NCBI RefSeq assembly: GCF_000718305.1
Contig: NZ_JOFQ01000008.1
Coordinates: 62,001-126,000 of the forward strand
Source: Streptomyces niger
GTDB lineage: Bacteria > Actinomycetota > Actinomycetes > Streptomycetales > Streptomycetaceae
DNA: 64,000 nucleotides
Direction of reading: 5' to 3'
Position numbers and translations under genes: made by a program. Shown one piece after another: positions 47,601 to 55,050 of the stretch (position 1 is the first letter of the stretch; every line of letters begins with the position of its first letter). The notes under the pieces are model-generated. The model searched no databases, had not been told where the DNA came from, and worked only from the letters and a program-made list of their open reading frames with translations.

Positions 47601-47762
47601 CCGCGCGCCCCACAGCGCGTCCTTGAGCACCTCGACCGGTACGACGCGATTGGCCCGCAGCAGCAGGGCGGCCAACAGCGCCCGGCCCTTCGCGCTGTTC
47701 AGCGGCCGGGTCCCGCCCGCGCCGTCGTGCACCGTCAACGGGCCCAGCAGGCCGAACCGCAT
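44658..47762 (-). CDS. AfsR/SARP family regulator with NB-ARC and TPR domains
   Basis: 1034 residues. Residues 1-95 are an OmpR-like winged helix (MRFGLLGPLTVHDGAGG, ALLAALLLRANRVVPVEVLKDALWG), about 100-250 the BTAD dimer domain, then a 90-residue low-complexity linker of ARGQ/GAAQ units, a P-loop NTPase (GMAGVGKSALAVHVA near 385, LLVLDDAAGAAQ) and C-terminal tetratricopeptide repeats. AfsR-like proteins activate secondary metabolism, often via serine/threonine kinases. GGAGGAG lies before ATG 47762. No biosynthetic cluster is adjacent, so it probably acts globally. Confidence 0.93.
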   Translation of the reverse strand: MRFGLLGPLTVHDGAGGTRPLNSAKGRALLAALLLRANRVVPVEVLKDALWGARAPASANASLYNHVTRLRRTLGADDDTRLRSVAPGYLLRVDDGELDSTEFTAAVRRAREAYTLGDWTAVLQEAAGASALWRGRPLDGLPEEVHEALDAQPFVRQLEEERLQLLEWRYDAELRLGRHGGLAPELSRLVAEHPLRESCHRQLMLVLRRTGRQAEALAVFHALRRRLVEELGVEPGAAVQEAYQEVLRDDPEPEAHISGRRAARGQDARGQGAARDQGTAQEGAAQEGAAQRGAAQAAPEGDHARAAPEAAEVGTAGPGATAPSARPAPRPAQLPPPPDPFLGRDDQVAALHEALTPHGGRPATAVLSGMAGVGKSALAVHVAHGLRDRYPDGQLFLNLRGADPGGAPMAALQALEALLRDLGVPRGRVPDDVHAASALFRSTLAGTRMLLVLDDAAGAAQVRPLLPADPGCAVLVTSRSPLAALDGAVHLPLARLSERASVDLIGRVSGQGRVPAGSPAARRLAELCGQLPLALRVVAARLAARRALTVEALVELLDGQDGRLDHLEYDDLSVRRPLAVAYDALVASERSADRDAALVLCRMGALDLPEYETELAARLMGAGVRRAGAALDRLVDVALLEEVAFGRYAPHDLVRDFARELAARHEEAAERAAVVRRGVEWFAARAAQSVRVLRPATRIRELRLVGEPAERAAPFADNEAACAWADRELAVMHALVTRHSRTEHARDAAVTLVRMLVPYLQARGRTQELAELCELARTAARESGDAGAELVATSDLAGAYYMSGRYEKALALVDEVITRSRLLGDDEWLQRALGNRGLLLYVLGRAEESAAAQEEALAYAHRLGDDHAVAICLSNLGNLYELTDARKAIEYHRRSLKAGVRLDSARLQQTARCNIGCAHLTLGEPEAAVGHFEAALHSPEEATDWHTVSESRLGLIRALRRLTRSERAARECETLLELAEARGDAYTSGKARYEYGHVLRALGRGAESGEQWRLSLAALDGTDADVLPELRSLV

Positions 47763-48022
47763 GTTGCTCCTCCGTACAGGCCGACCCGTTGGCCACATGG
47801 TTGGCCACATGTTAGTCAGCCGTTGGACCCGTCCGATGAGATCGTCACATCGGATCCGGCTCGTCGGTGCGCCGGCGCGCACACCGACCGTCGGGGGAGC
47901 GCAACCGCCGAGCCGGATCCGCGGCCGTACCGCTGTCGATCACACGCAGTCCGGGAGGTTTTGACGGCGCCCGAAGAGTGACAGTCTCTGGGGGACCGGC
48001 CAGCCTCGACAGGGAGCCTCGC

Positions 48023-48328
48023 GTGGAAAGCGACCACAGCGGCAGCGGCGACGACGACTGCAGTACCGCCACGGACGAGGCCGTACGGCAGCGGGCCGTC
48101 GCGCTCGTCCAGCGGATCCTGGACCGCGCGTACGAGGACGAGACCGAGCTCTACGCTCACCTGGACTGGCTGGAGCAGGCCCTGCGCTGCCGTTACGTCA
48201 GCGACTTGATCTTCTGGCCCGACGTGCCGCCCAGCGCCGAGGACGTCGTCCGCCAGGCGCTGTCCTTCGGACCGGCCATTCCCCGGCCGCGCGGCTGCCC
48301 GACGGATCACACGAACACCCGGCGCTGA
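48023..48328 (+). CDS. Colicin E9-immunity-like small protein
   Basis: 101 residues. Core VALVQRILDRAYEDETELYAHLDWLEQALRCRYVSDLIFWPD resembles the e9imm-like proteins common in Streptomyces (Colicin/Pyocin immunity family), which bind and block DNase toxins. GTG 48023 follows AGGGAG at 6 nt. No toxin gene adjoins it. Function is inferred from family and motif only. Confidence 0.7.
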   Translation: MESDHSGSGDDDCSTATDEAVRQRAVALVQRILDRAYEDETELYAHLDWLEQALRCRYVSDLIFWPDVPPSAEDVVRQALSFGPAIPRPRGCPTDHTNTRR

Positions 48329-48414
48329 GGGCCGACTCCCGGCCCGCCGACTCCCCCACGCCGAGGACCTGCGTCGCCCCGTCCGCGTCGCCGGGCAGTG
48401 GCTCGGCCAGTGGC

Positions 48415-48906
48415 TCAGAGCGGGTGCGAGGTGGGCACCGGACGCGGCGCGACGGGCACCCGGCCCCTCCGCGCCATCGGCGCCCGCGCCGCCGCGCGAG
48501 CCGGCACCCCGGCGCGTACGGGCATGCCTGCGCGTGCCGGAGCCCCGTTGCGCCCCGGGGCCACCGCGGGAACCGGCGCCGCGCCCCGGGCCGGCGGCGT
48601 GACCACGGCAGGCAGCCGAGAGCCGGGCGGACCGCCGGGCCGGCCGGGGCCGCCGAGCCCCTGACCGGTGCCCCGCACGGTGTCCTCGTGCGGCCATCCG
48701 GCGGCAGCCCCCCGGGCGGTGCCCGCCCGCCATTCGGCGAGCAGCCGGTCGTAGATCGGGGTCGGCTCCGTCCCGGGGCGCGGCACGGCTCCCGGGCGCT
48801 GGCTGTCGAGAAAGAGCTCCACGCCCGTGCCAACTCGGAGCCATGGCCGGAGGTTGCGGCCGACGCCCGGACGGGTCAGGGAATACGCCTGCATCGGGGA
48901 CACCAT
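48415..48906 (-). CDS. Hypothetical protein with TPIYDRLLAEW motif
   Basis: 163 residues. The N-terminal half (LRPWLRVGTGVELFLDSQRPGAVPRPGTEPTPIYDRLLAEWRAGTARG, cited in parts) is conserved-looking; the C-terminal half is Ala/Pro/Arg-rich and probably disordered. ATG 48906 is preceded by GGGAACG. The EPTPIYDRLLAEW segment recurs in the protein at 50217-50462. Unknown function; genes of this type occur near developmental loci in Streptomyces. Confidence 0.6.
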   Translation of the reverse strand: MVSPMQAYSLTRPGVGRNLRPWLRVGTGVELFLDSQRPGAVPRPGTEPTPIYDRLLAEWRAGTARGAAAGWPHEDTVRGTGQGLGGPGRPGGPPGSRLPAVVTPPARGAAPVPAVAPGRNGAPARAGMPVRAGVPARAAARAPMARRGRVPVAPRPVPTSHPL

Positions 48907-49398
48907 GAAGATACGTTCCCGCACCTCCGAACAGGCCTGCTCCGTAAGGGAGGCGGGGCGATGCCGGAGGGTGAGGACGGCACCGCCCCGCGAAGGCCCA
49001 CGCATCACGGCCGGTGACACGTTCCGCCACACCCAGCGCAACGCCGTTGCGGGGCGGGAGGTAATGATTCCGGACCCGCTGCCACCCGCCCGAGCACTCA
49101 GGGCGGCCCGCCCGGCGGTACGCGCCACTCGTACCGGCCCCCCTCACCGGCCGTCCGCCGCGCGCCTCGAATGGCCGCAGCCCCGCCGCGCACACCACCG
49201 CACGCGAAACGGCAGGTCAGACGATGTGACCGGGAGCAACTGCCGCACACCGTGGGGAGTCGATGAATTGCGCGTGGCGACCGCGCTTTGCACCGTGACG
49301 GTATCTCGGCGTCCCCGACGCACCGCTCGGCAGTGCCGCTCGCAGGTACCGCCGTACCCACCAGCGACCGCCCCGACCGGTCACCCGAAAGGACCCCC

Positions 49399-50112
49399 AT
49401 GCGCATGCCCCGGAAGCCCGGACTCGTCGTCACCTCCGCCGTCTGCGGCGCCCTCGTCCTCGGCGTGGCCGGCCCGGCCGCCGCAGCCGCCACCGAACGG
49501 GCGGCCGCGCCCCCCGACACCGCCGGCCAGGCCCCAGGCGCCGACACCCCGCAGAACAAGGACTCCGGCGGCCTGCTGGGCGCCCTCTCCGACGTGCTCC
49601 ACGTGGTCGGTGACGCGTTGAAGTCCGATGACGACAAGTCCGACACGCAGACCAAGGCCGAGGCCCAGGCCGTCGCCGACGAGCTGTCCCGGCTGCAGGG
49701 CCGCGACGTGATGTCCGCCCCGGACAACCAGGCGGGTCCGACCGCCGGCGACGCTCCGCCCGACGTCTACGCCCAGGCCGACCCGTACGCCCGGACCGAT
49801 CACGCCGACGCGGACTACCGGGCCACGGCGCGCCCCGAAAACCGGGGGCCGGCCCTGCAGCGGGCACAGGAGCAGAACATCGGCGTCCTGCACTCCAAGC
49901 TCCTCGGCCTCATGTCGGCCCTCGGCTCCGACGACCGGGAAGACCTGGGGACGGCCGCCGAGGAGACCGTCTTCGCCACCACCAACCTGGCCAAGACCAT
50001 CCTCGGCAGCGTCCAGCGACCCTGGGGCCAGGCGCCCGGAACATCCGACATGCCCCAGCAGTCGCCGCTCTCCCGACCGCCGGCCGGCGAGACCCCGGAC
50101 GTGAACTACTGA
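49399..50112 (+). CDS. Secreted hypothetical protein
   Basis: 237 residues. Signal peptide: MRMPRKPGLVVTSAVCGALVLGVAGPAAAAA, cleaved around residue 31. The mature part has helical segments (GLLGALSDVLHVVGDALKSDDDK; IGVLHSKLLGLMSALGSDD), Asp/Pro-rich linkers and no Cys. ATG 49399 follows AAAGGA. I do not recognise a domain. Location between the small AEW-motif genes and next to the rodlin/chaplin island suggests an aerial-surface role, without other evidence. Confidence 0.7.
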   Translation: MRMPRKPGLVVTSAVCGALVLGVAGPAAAAATERAAAPPDTAGQAPGADTPQNKDSGGLLGALSDVLHVVGDALKSDDDKSDTQTKAEAQAVADELSRLQGRDVMSAPDNQAGPTAGDAPPDVYAQADPYARTDHADADYRATARPENRGPALQRAQEQNIGVLHSKLLGLMSALGSDDREDLGTAAEETVFATTNLAKTILGSVQRPWGQAPGTSDMPQQSPLSRPPAGETPDVNY

Positions 50113-50216
50113 GCGCCGCACCCGTCGCCCGGCTCCTCCGGCACCCGGCCTAACCCCTTCGGACCACACCCGCCATAACCCGCGGCCGGGACCGCCGGTT
50201 GTACGTGGACGTGGAC

Positions 50217-50462
50217 ATGAAGGACGACGACGAGTACGCGGACCCGCAGCCCCCGCGCGTGCCCCGGCCCGGCCGCTGGGTGCGGGAGGAGCCGACGCCG
50301 ATCTACGACCGGCTGCTGGCGGAGTGGCACGCGCGAGGCCCGTTCCCGCCCCGCCGCGAACTCCCCGACGACGCCGAACCGCAGGCGGACCCGCCGCTCC
50401 GGGCGCCACGGGTGCCCGACCCGCCGCGCCGGCCGCCCCGCCAGCGCCCGTACGAACTCTGA
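50217..50462 (+). CDS. Small hypothetical protein with TPIYDRLLAEW motif
   Basis: 81 residues, MKDDDEYADPQPPRVPRPGRWVREEPTPIYDRLLAEWHARG (in parts) with a Pro/Arg-rich tail. Shares REEPTPIYDRLLAEW with the 48415-48906 product. In-frame TTG 50199, GTG 50205 and GTG 50211 are alternative starts; ATG 50217 is chosen by comparison of the family pattern. Unknown function. Confidence 0.6.
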   Translation: MKDDDEYADPQPPRVPRPGRWVREEPTPIYDRLLAEWHARGPFPPRRELPDDAEPQADPPLRAPRVPDPPRRPPRQRPYEL

Positions 50463-50575
50463 CCGTACGGACCCGGCCGTCCGTACCGCCCGCCCCGGCC
50501 GCGGCGGCCGGGGCCGTCGCCGTGCCGGTACCGTGCGCCGGCGTGCCGCTCCTGTCGGCCCACCCGAACGGCGAA

Positions 50576-50616
50576 AGGCCCGGGCCGCCCCTCCGGAGAG
50601 GGTGCGGCCCGGGCCT
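50576..50616 (-). terminator. Rodlin 1 terminator
   Basis: A perfect 13-bp stem (AGGCCCGGGCCGC and complement) with a loop that can fold further, 12 nt past the rodlin stop. Rodlin 2 ends with a closely similar hairpin. Confidence 0.8.
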
Positions 50617-50628
50617 CCGACGGCATTC

Positions 50629-51012
50629 CTAGTGGTTGCCGGTACCGTTCGCCGACAGGATCGGCACGTTCTCGAGGAGGTGCGCCAGCGACTGGTCCCC
50701 CTTGTCCTGCGAGGAGTTCTCGGTGCACTGCATGTTCTGCTGGTCCGAGAGGATCGGGATGTCGTCGATGAGAGCGATGGGGATCTTGTAGAAGGCGATG
50801 CAGGGCTTGTTGAAGGAGCCCTGGATCAGGCCGATCTGCGGGCTCATGTTGCCTTGCGTGGTGGAGTTGCCGTAGGCCTCGGCCGCGCCGTTGCCGGTGA
50901 CGCTGGCGGGCCCGTGGTCGTCTCCGATGGCAAGCGCCTGCGGGGCAGTCGCGGCCGACACCCCGACGACGGACGCCGCCACCGCGGCGGTGGCCATGAA
51001 CTTCTTGATCAC
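50629..51012 (-). CDS. rdlA: Rodlin
   Basis: 127 residues. Signal peptide MIKKFMATAAVAASVVGVSAATAPQALA, mature protein of about 99 residues with PIALIDDIPILSDQQNMQCTENSSQDKGDQSLAHLLENVPILSANGTGN. Rodlins form the rodlet layer on aerial hyphae together with chaplins. Two Cys (one in FNKPCIAF, one in MQCTEN). Very similar to the second rodlin at 53520-53906. A conserved 30-bp element begins 62 nt upstream. The A/B naming is arbitrary here. Confidence 0.95.
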   Translation of the reverse strand: MIKKFMATAAVAASVVGVSAATAPQALAIGDDHGPASVTGNGAAEAYGNSTTQGNMSPQIGLIQGSFNKPCIAFYKIPIALIDDIPILSDQQNMQCTENSSQDKGDQSLAHLLENVPILSANGTGNH

Positions 51013-51073
51013 GATTCACCCTTCTTGTTACTGAATGCCCGCATCCGGAGCGCTCTGCCCAACTCATCTCAGC

Positions 51074-51103
51074 GGGTTTGGTTGTGCAATTTCACCCATA
51101 TGA
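51074..51103 (-). promoter_or_regulatory. Conserved rodlin promoter element, copy 1
   Basis: On the minus strand it reads TCATATGGGTGA... through AACCAAACCC, with TCACCC/GGGTGA and AACCAAACCC as the invariant parts. It matches copy 2 (53968-53997) at 23 of 30 positions and lies the same 62 nt upstream of its gene. Confidence 0.6.
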
Positions 51104-51389
51104 TTCTTGGCCCGGATCCCGAATTCACTGTGGCGGCGCAGCCGCACGAAGGAATAACGGCACGGGCGTTCGTCCATACGTTCAAGAAAACCCGCACACC
51201 CTTCCATGAAATCGATGCACCGCCGGGCATCCGCCGTTCGACGGTAAATTCGGCGGTGCGCCGGACAACGGGCACCGGCACGGTATGTTGAACGAGCGGC
51301 CGACCGGCGAGGACGATTCCGTTCCCCTTCATCCGGAACCGTCCTCGCGGTCGCGGGCCCGGACGGGCCGTACGCCGTCCCGCTGCGCG

Positions 51390-51418
51390 GCGGCCGATCC
51401 TTGCGCCGGATCGGCCGC
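51390..51418 (-). terminator. Hairpin after the small secreted protein
   Basis: CGGCCGATCC stem with a 7-nt loop, extended by one G-C pair, 20 nt past the stop at 51438. Confidence 0.6.
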
Positions 51419-51437
51419 CCGGCGGTGCGGGCCAGGA

Positions 51438-51716
51438 CTATTTCAGCGCCACCAGGGGCGCGTTGCCCACGAGTCCGGTGGCCCCGTCCACCAGCTTGTC
51501 GGCGTTGCCGTGCTTCACTGCTCCGGCCGTCTCCGCCAACCGGTCCAGCACCGGATCGACCTCTTCGCCCCTCGTCCTGGCGAGGGCGTCGTACACCCCG
51601 CCGTTCAAGCTCATGTGCGGTGAGGTCGTAGGGGAGGCATCGGCGAACGCAGGGGTCGCACCTACCAGCACCGCCACGGAGCCGGCGAGGATTGCCGCGG
51701 TCTTCACGAGCTTCAT
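51438..51716 (-). CDS. Small secreted protein of the rodlin/chaplin island
   Basis: 92 residues. Signal peptide MKLVKTAAILAGSVAVLVGATPAFA, mature part of about 67 residues (DASPTTSPHMSLNGGVYDALARTRGEEVDPVLDRLAETAGAVK...) predicted helical and without Cys. ATG 51716 was chosen because signal-like residues start there; the longer frame is not. Function unknown. Confidence 0.72.
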   Translation of the reverse strand: MKLVKTAAILAGSVAVLVGATPAFADASPTTSPHMSLNGGVYDALARTRGEEVDPVLDRLAETAGAVKHGNADKLVDGATGLVGNAPLVALK

Positions 51717-52030
51717 CTTCAGCGTCCTTTCCACAACAGGGTCTTGCCACAACGGCGCCCTGCGTGTCGTGCAGGTACTGCGGAGTGCCGCGCATTCCGC
51801 TGCCGGCACCCTGGGTAACGACCCGGCCTCCGTACGGAAACTACGCCTCTGTCGCTTTTTCCGACGACACTCGAACGACGCGAATTATTGCTGATTTGCA
51901 GGCGTTATCCTCTGCGCCGTCCCGGAGCAACGCCGACCCATCCATAAGGAAATCTGAATTTCTCCCCGGTGGCCTGCACCGGCTCCGTACCGTGCTGCCC
52001 GGCGGCGCATGGGGCACCCGGCAGCGGGTT
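51717..52030. other. Intergenic region upstream of the small secreted gene
   Basis: No gene seen. AT-rich for this genome (51840-51915), probably a promoter for the gene starting at 51716. No clear terminator for the long chaplin was identified. Confidence 0.4.
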
Positions 52031-52825
52031 TCAGCGCCGCGCCGTACGTGCCCGGCGGTACAGGATCGCCCCGCCGACCACCAGCGTGGCTCCGGTACCG
52101 GCCGCCACACCGATCCACTGGGTACCGGTGCGGGCCAGTTGCGTTCCCACGGACTCCGGCTCGGTGGCGCGCGGCGCCGCGTCCGCCTCCTGGTGTGCCG
52201 GGCGCGCGTCCTTCCCCTCGTCGGCCCGCGGCTTCTCCTGCCCGGCCGGCCGCGACTCCTTCGGCCCACCCGGCCGCGGCGACTCGGACGTCACATGCTG
52301 CGGTACGGAGTCGTCGGCGTGCTCCTGCTCGTCGGCGTACTCCTGCTCGCTCGACGAGGAGACGCAGCGGTTGCCGAAGGCGGGATTCAACAGGCCGACG
52401 ACGTCGACGGAGTTGCCGCAGGCGTTGACCGGTACGTCGACGGGTGCCTGGGCGTTGTTGCCCGAGCCGGCGCCCGGTGAGTTCTGCGTCGAGCCGGTCG
52501 CGCTCGCGCCCCCACCGCTGTCCTTGCCGCCCTCCGCGTGCTGTTCGCGATGCGCTCCGTGCGCCTGCCCGTCGTCACCTCCCCCGTCACCGGCACAGCC
52601 GTTGCCGAAGCTCGGATTGAGCGCCCCGACGGCATCCACGCTGTTCCCGCAGACGTTCGCGGGCAGCTCCACCGGCGCTTGGACGGTGTTCCCGGAGAGG
52701 ACGCCCGGGGAGTTGCCGCTTCCGCTGCTCGCCCCCGCGTCCGCGAACGCGATGCCTCCGGTCACCCCGAGCACACCCGTGGTGGCCGCGGCGGCGAGGA
52801 GACCCTTTGCCAGGACCTGTCGCAT
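52031..52825 (-). CDS. Long chaplin with two chaplin domains and sortase signal (ChpA-C type)
   Basis: 264 residues. Signal peptide to about 29; chaplin domain 1 (NSPGVLSGNTVQAPVELPANVCGNSVDAVGALNPSFGNGC, about 38-77), Gly/Asp-rich linker, chaplin domain 2 (NSPGAGSGNNAQAPVDVPVNACGNSVDVVGLLNPAFGNRC), a disordered stalk, and a C-terminal LARTG sortase motif with hydrophobic helix and RRARTARR tail. Long chaplins are sortase-anchored and nucleate amyloid-like surface layers. ATG 52825 follows AGGAAG. Two Cys per domain. Confidence 0.95.
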   Translation of the reverse strand: MRQVLAKGLLAAAATTGVLGVTGGIAFADAGASSGSGNSPGVLSGNTVQAPVELPANVCGNSVDAVGALNPSFGNGCAGDGGGDDGQAHGAHREQHAEGGKDSGGGASATGSTQNSPGAGSGNNAQAPVDVPVNACGNSVDVVGLLNPAFGNRCVSSSSEQEYADEQEHADDSVPQHVTSESPRPGGPKESRPAGQEKPRADEGKDARPAHQEADAAPRATEPESVGTQLARTGTQWIGVAAGTGATLVVGGAILYRRARTARR

Positions 52826-52890
52826 TGGTCTTCCTGTCTTCGCTTGCCATCGCGTAAGGGCTGCTGCCCGTACGCCCGTAACTACAAGGC

Positions 52891-52923
52891 GGCCCCGGGG
52901 CGCATGGCATGCGTCCCGAGGCC
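52891..52923 (-). terminator. Hairpin after short chaplin 1
   Basis: A 16-bp imperfect stem (CATGC..GAGGCC arms) lies about 40 nt past the short chaplin stop at 52961. Confidence 0.5.
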
Positions 52924-52960
52924 GTCCAGGTCGAACTCGCACCTGCGTGCGTCGCGGACG

Positions 52961-53194
52961 TCAGTCGTTGACGCAGGTGTTGCCGAAGGCGGGGTTCAGC
53001 AGGCCGATGATGTCGATGGTGTTGCCGCAGACGTTCACCGGAATGTGAATCGGAATCTGGGCGACATTGCCGGACAGCACGCCCGGAGAGTTGTTGGCGG
53101 CACCGCTGGCACCCGCGTCGGCGAACGCCGGCGCGGCGGCGCCCGCAGCCATCAGCGTTCCAGCGGCGACCGCGGCGACCTTCGTGTACTTCAC
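52961..53194 (-). CDS. Short chaplin 1
   Basis: 77 residues: signal peptide ending PAFA, then a single chaplin domain (DAGASGAANNSPGVLSGNVAQIPIHIPVNVCGNTIDIIGLLNPAFGNTCVND in parts) with the two conserved Cys. Secreted; assembles into amyloid fibrils at air-water interfaces. Closest in the window to the plus-strand chaplin at 54718. Confidence 0.95.
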   Translation of the reverse strand: MKYTKVAAVAAGTLMAAGAAAPAFADAGASGAANNSPGVLSGNVAQIPIHIPVNVCGNTIDIIGLLNPAFGNTCVND

Positions 53195-53519
53195 TTTCAG
53201 CCCTTTCTGCAGCGAAGTTCGTAACGGTCACGACCTTCGTGCCGCACGAGCGCTATCCCGATCGCCCGTAACAACGCTGCCGTGTCTGGTAACGAGCACC
53301 CTGGAGAATCGAAACCCCACCACCCGAACTTTCCGCGGAACCCCCTCTAATGACCCAACGAGTCGGCCCGACGTAATGCTTGTAGGAATTTCCGTTCGTC
53401 ACCTCTTCGGTGCCGGATTCGGCGGCCGAGGATTCCCCGCGGAACTTTCCGAGAACGCGATAAGGCCCGGACCGCCAGCGGAGAGAACTGGCGGCCCGGG
53501 CCTTCGCGGACGGTGAGGA
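53195..53519. other. Intergenic region between short chaplin 1 and rodlin 2
   Basis: No gene. Holds the short chaplin promoter side and the rodlin 2 terminator at 53462-53504. Confidence 0.45.
53462..53504 (-). terminator. Rodlin 2 terminator
   Basis: A 17-bp stem with one mismatch (AAGGCCCGG arm) and loop of about 9 nt, close in sequence to the rodlin 1 terminator. Confidence 0.8.
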
Positions 53520-53906
53520 TCAGCTGTTGCCGGTACCGTTCGCCGACAGGATCGGCACGTTCTCGAGGACGTCCGCCAGCGACTGGTCCTGCTTGTCCTG
53601 CGACGAGTTCTCCGCGCACTGCATGTTCTGCTGGTCGGAGAGGATCGGGATGTCGTCCACGAGAGCGATCGGGATCTTGTAGAAGTTCAGCAGGCACATG
53701 TCGTTCAGCGTGCCCTGAGTCAGGCCGTCCTGGGGGCTCATGTGGCCGTGCGTCGTCTGGTTGCCGTAGGCCGACGAGGAACCGTTACCGGTCATCGAGG
53801 TGGGGCCATCGTCGTCACCGACCGCCAGCGCCTGGGGAGCGGAGGCCGCCGCCATTCCGATGATGGATGCCGCCACGGCTCCCGTGGCGAGGATCTTCTT
53901 GAACAC
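53520..53906 (-). CDS. rdlB: Rodlin
   Basis: 128 residues, signal peptide to about 28, mature GDDDGPTSMTGNGSSSAYGN... FYKIPIALVDDIPILSDQQNMQCAENSSQDKQDQSLADVLENVPILSANGTGN. Differs from the first rodlin mainly in residues 30-75. Two Cys. Transcribed in the same direction with an intervening chaplin pair, so the rodlins are a dispersed duplicate. Confidence 0.95.
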   Translation of the reverse strand: MFKKILATGAVAASIIGMAAASAPQALAVGDDDGPTSMTGNGSSSAYGNQTTHGHMSPQDGLTQGTLNDMCLLNFYKIPIALVDDIPILSDQQNMQCAENSSQDKQDQSLADVLENVPILSANGTGNS

Positions 53907-53967
53907 GATTCACCCTTCTCAGTGCAGATTGCCCGTAGTCGGAGCGAACTGGTCAACGCGATCCGAT

Positions 53968-53997
53968 GGGTTTGGTTCTGTACTGTCACCCGAATGA
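53968..53997 (-). promoter_or_regulatory. Conserved rodlin promoter element, copy 2
   Basis: Same element as at 51074-51103, 62 nt upstream of this rodlin start, with the GGGTGA and AACCAAACCC parts unchanged. Confidence 0.6.
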
Positions 53998-54006
53998 ACG
54001 CGCAAC

Positions 54007-54050
54007 GGCGCGGCAGCCTGACGCCCGGAAGGACATCAGACTGCCGCGCC
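54007..54050 (-). terminator. Hairpin after short chaplin 2
   Basis: A 15-bp stem (GGCGCGGCAGCCTGA with one mismatch) about 65 nt past the chaplin stop at 54117. Confidence 0.65.
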
Positions 54051-54116
54051 GTACGGAAAACGGACCGCAGCCGCATTGCCGTAAACCGACTCATAGGCCG
54101 GCGCGCGGCACACCTG

Positions 54117-54362
54117 TCATCGGTTGAGGCACGGGTTGCCGAACGTCGGGTTGAGCACCCCGATCACACTGACGGTGTTGCCACAGGCGTTCACCGGAAC
54201 ATGCACGGGGACCTGGACCAGATTCCCGGAACCGACGCCCGGGGAATTCTCGGCGGCACCGAACGCGCCCGAACCGGAGGTGGCGGACGCCATACCGGAA
54301 GCCCCGAGTACGGCGGCCCCGGCTACGGCGGTGAGCAGGGCGGTCTTGACAACGCGCGACAT
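54117..54362 (-). CDS. Short chaplin 2
   Basis: 81 residues. Signal peptide (MSRVVKTALLTAVAGAAVLGASGMASA), mature chaplin domain AENSPGVGSGNLVQVPVHVPVNACGNTVSVIGVLNPTFGNPCLNR with both Cys. Divergent from the next chaplin over a 355-nt interval, which suggests shared control. Confidence 0.94.
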   Translation of the reverse strand: MSRVVKTALLTAVAGAAVLGASGMASATSGSGAFGAAENSPGVGSGNLVQVPVHVPVNACGNTVSVIGVLNPTFGNPCLNR

Positions 54363-54717
54363 AGCAGTACCTCTTCACTGAACAGCGGACGGTGACGTCG
54401 GCTTCGATTCCTTCGCCCAGTTGGGCTAACAAACCGATCAACGCATCAACGGTCGGACGGGTACGGTTCCGATCGGGTGAATCACTGGTCAGGTGTACGG
54501 GCCGCAACACGCCGAAGGCCACTTCGGCGACCGATACGCACTCCGGCGTTCCGCACCAGCCAGAATTCGGAACGCAGCCGATCGGCCCCGCACATTCAGC
54601 GCATTGAGCCGATCGAAGGTTTATCGGCGGCTGCCCGTAGCCGATGGACCGGAACTGCGTTCAGCACGATGCGGCGCCCGTCCGGAGCCGCGGTAACCAT
54701 CCCTGGAGGGATTCCCC
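54363..54717. promoter_or_regulatory. Divergent chaplin control region
   Basis: No gene. Contains GGGTGAATCA (54475-54484), resembling part of the rodlin element, but the full 30-bp element is absent. Confidence 0.35.
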
Positions 54718-54957
54718 ATGAAGAATGCCCACAAGGCCGCTCTGGTCCTGGCCGCTGCCGGCCTCGCCACGGGTGCCGCTTCCGGTGCCGCGCTGGCCGA
54801 CAGCGGCGCCTCCGGCGCTGCCGTTGGTTCGCCGGGTGTCCTGTCCGGCAATGCCGTCCAGGTTCCGATCCACGTTCCGGTGAACGTCTGCGGCAACACC
54901 ATCGACATCATCGGTCTGCTGAACCCCGCTTTCGGCAACACCTGCGTCAACGACTGA
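54718..54957 (+). CDS. Short chaplin 3
   Basis: 79 residues, signal peptide ending ALA and a single chaplin domain (VGSPGVLSGNAVQVPIHVPVNVCGNTIDIIGLLNPAFGNTCVND, in parts). Almost the same domain as short chaplin 1. The only plus-strand member. Start ATG is preceded by GGAGGGATTCCCC. Confidence 0.95.
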   Translation: MKNAHKAALVLAAAGLATGAASGAALADSGASGAAVGSPGVLSGNAVQVPIHVPVNVCGNTIDIIGLLNPAFGNTCVND

Positions 54958-54978
54958 CGTCCGCGCACGGCAGGAAAC

Positions 54979-55014
54979 AGCGGAAGGGCCCCGCGAGAGC
55001 GAGGCCCTTCCGCT
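54979..55014. terminator. Bidirectional terminator, chaplin 3 / His-rich peptide gene
   Basis: 12-bp perfect stem (AGCGGAAGGGCC and complement) with a 12-nt loop between convergent ends. Confidence 0.8.
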
Positions 55015-55050
55015 TTCCGTTTCCCCTGTGAAGAACCGACGTACCCTCCC

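Larger units (their letters stand above)
51013..51437. other. Rodlin upstream region and hairpins
   Basis: No gene. Contains the conserved rodlin element (51074-51103), a 15-bp hairpin with one mismatch (51307-51348) and a 10-11-bp hairpin (51390-51418) that may terminate the secreted-protein gene ending at 51438. Confidence 0.5.

Noticed and set aside
45531..47981. 816-codon plus-strand frame opposite the AfsR-like gene
   Set aside because: Antisense shadow of a high-GC gene; residues are His/Arg/Gln-rich with no domain while the minus strand has complete SARP, NB-ARC and TPR features.
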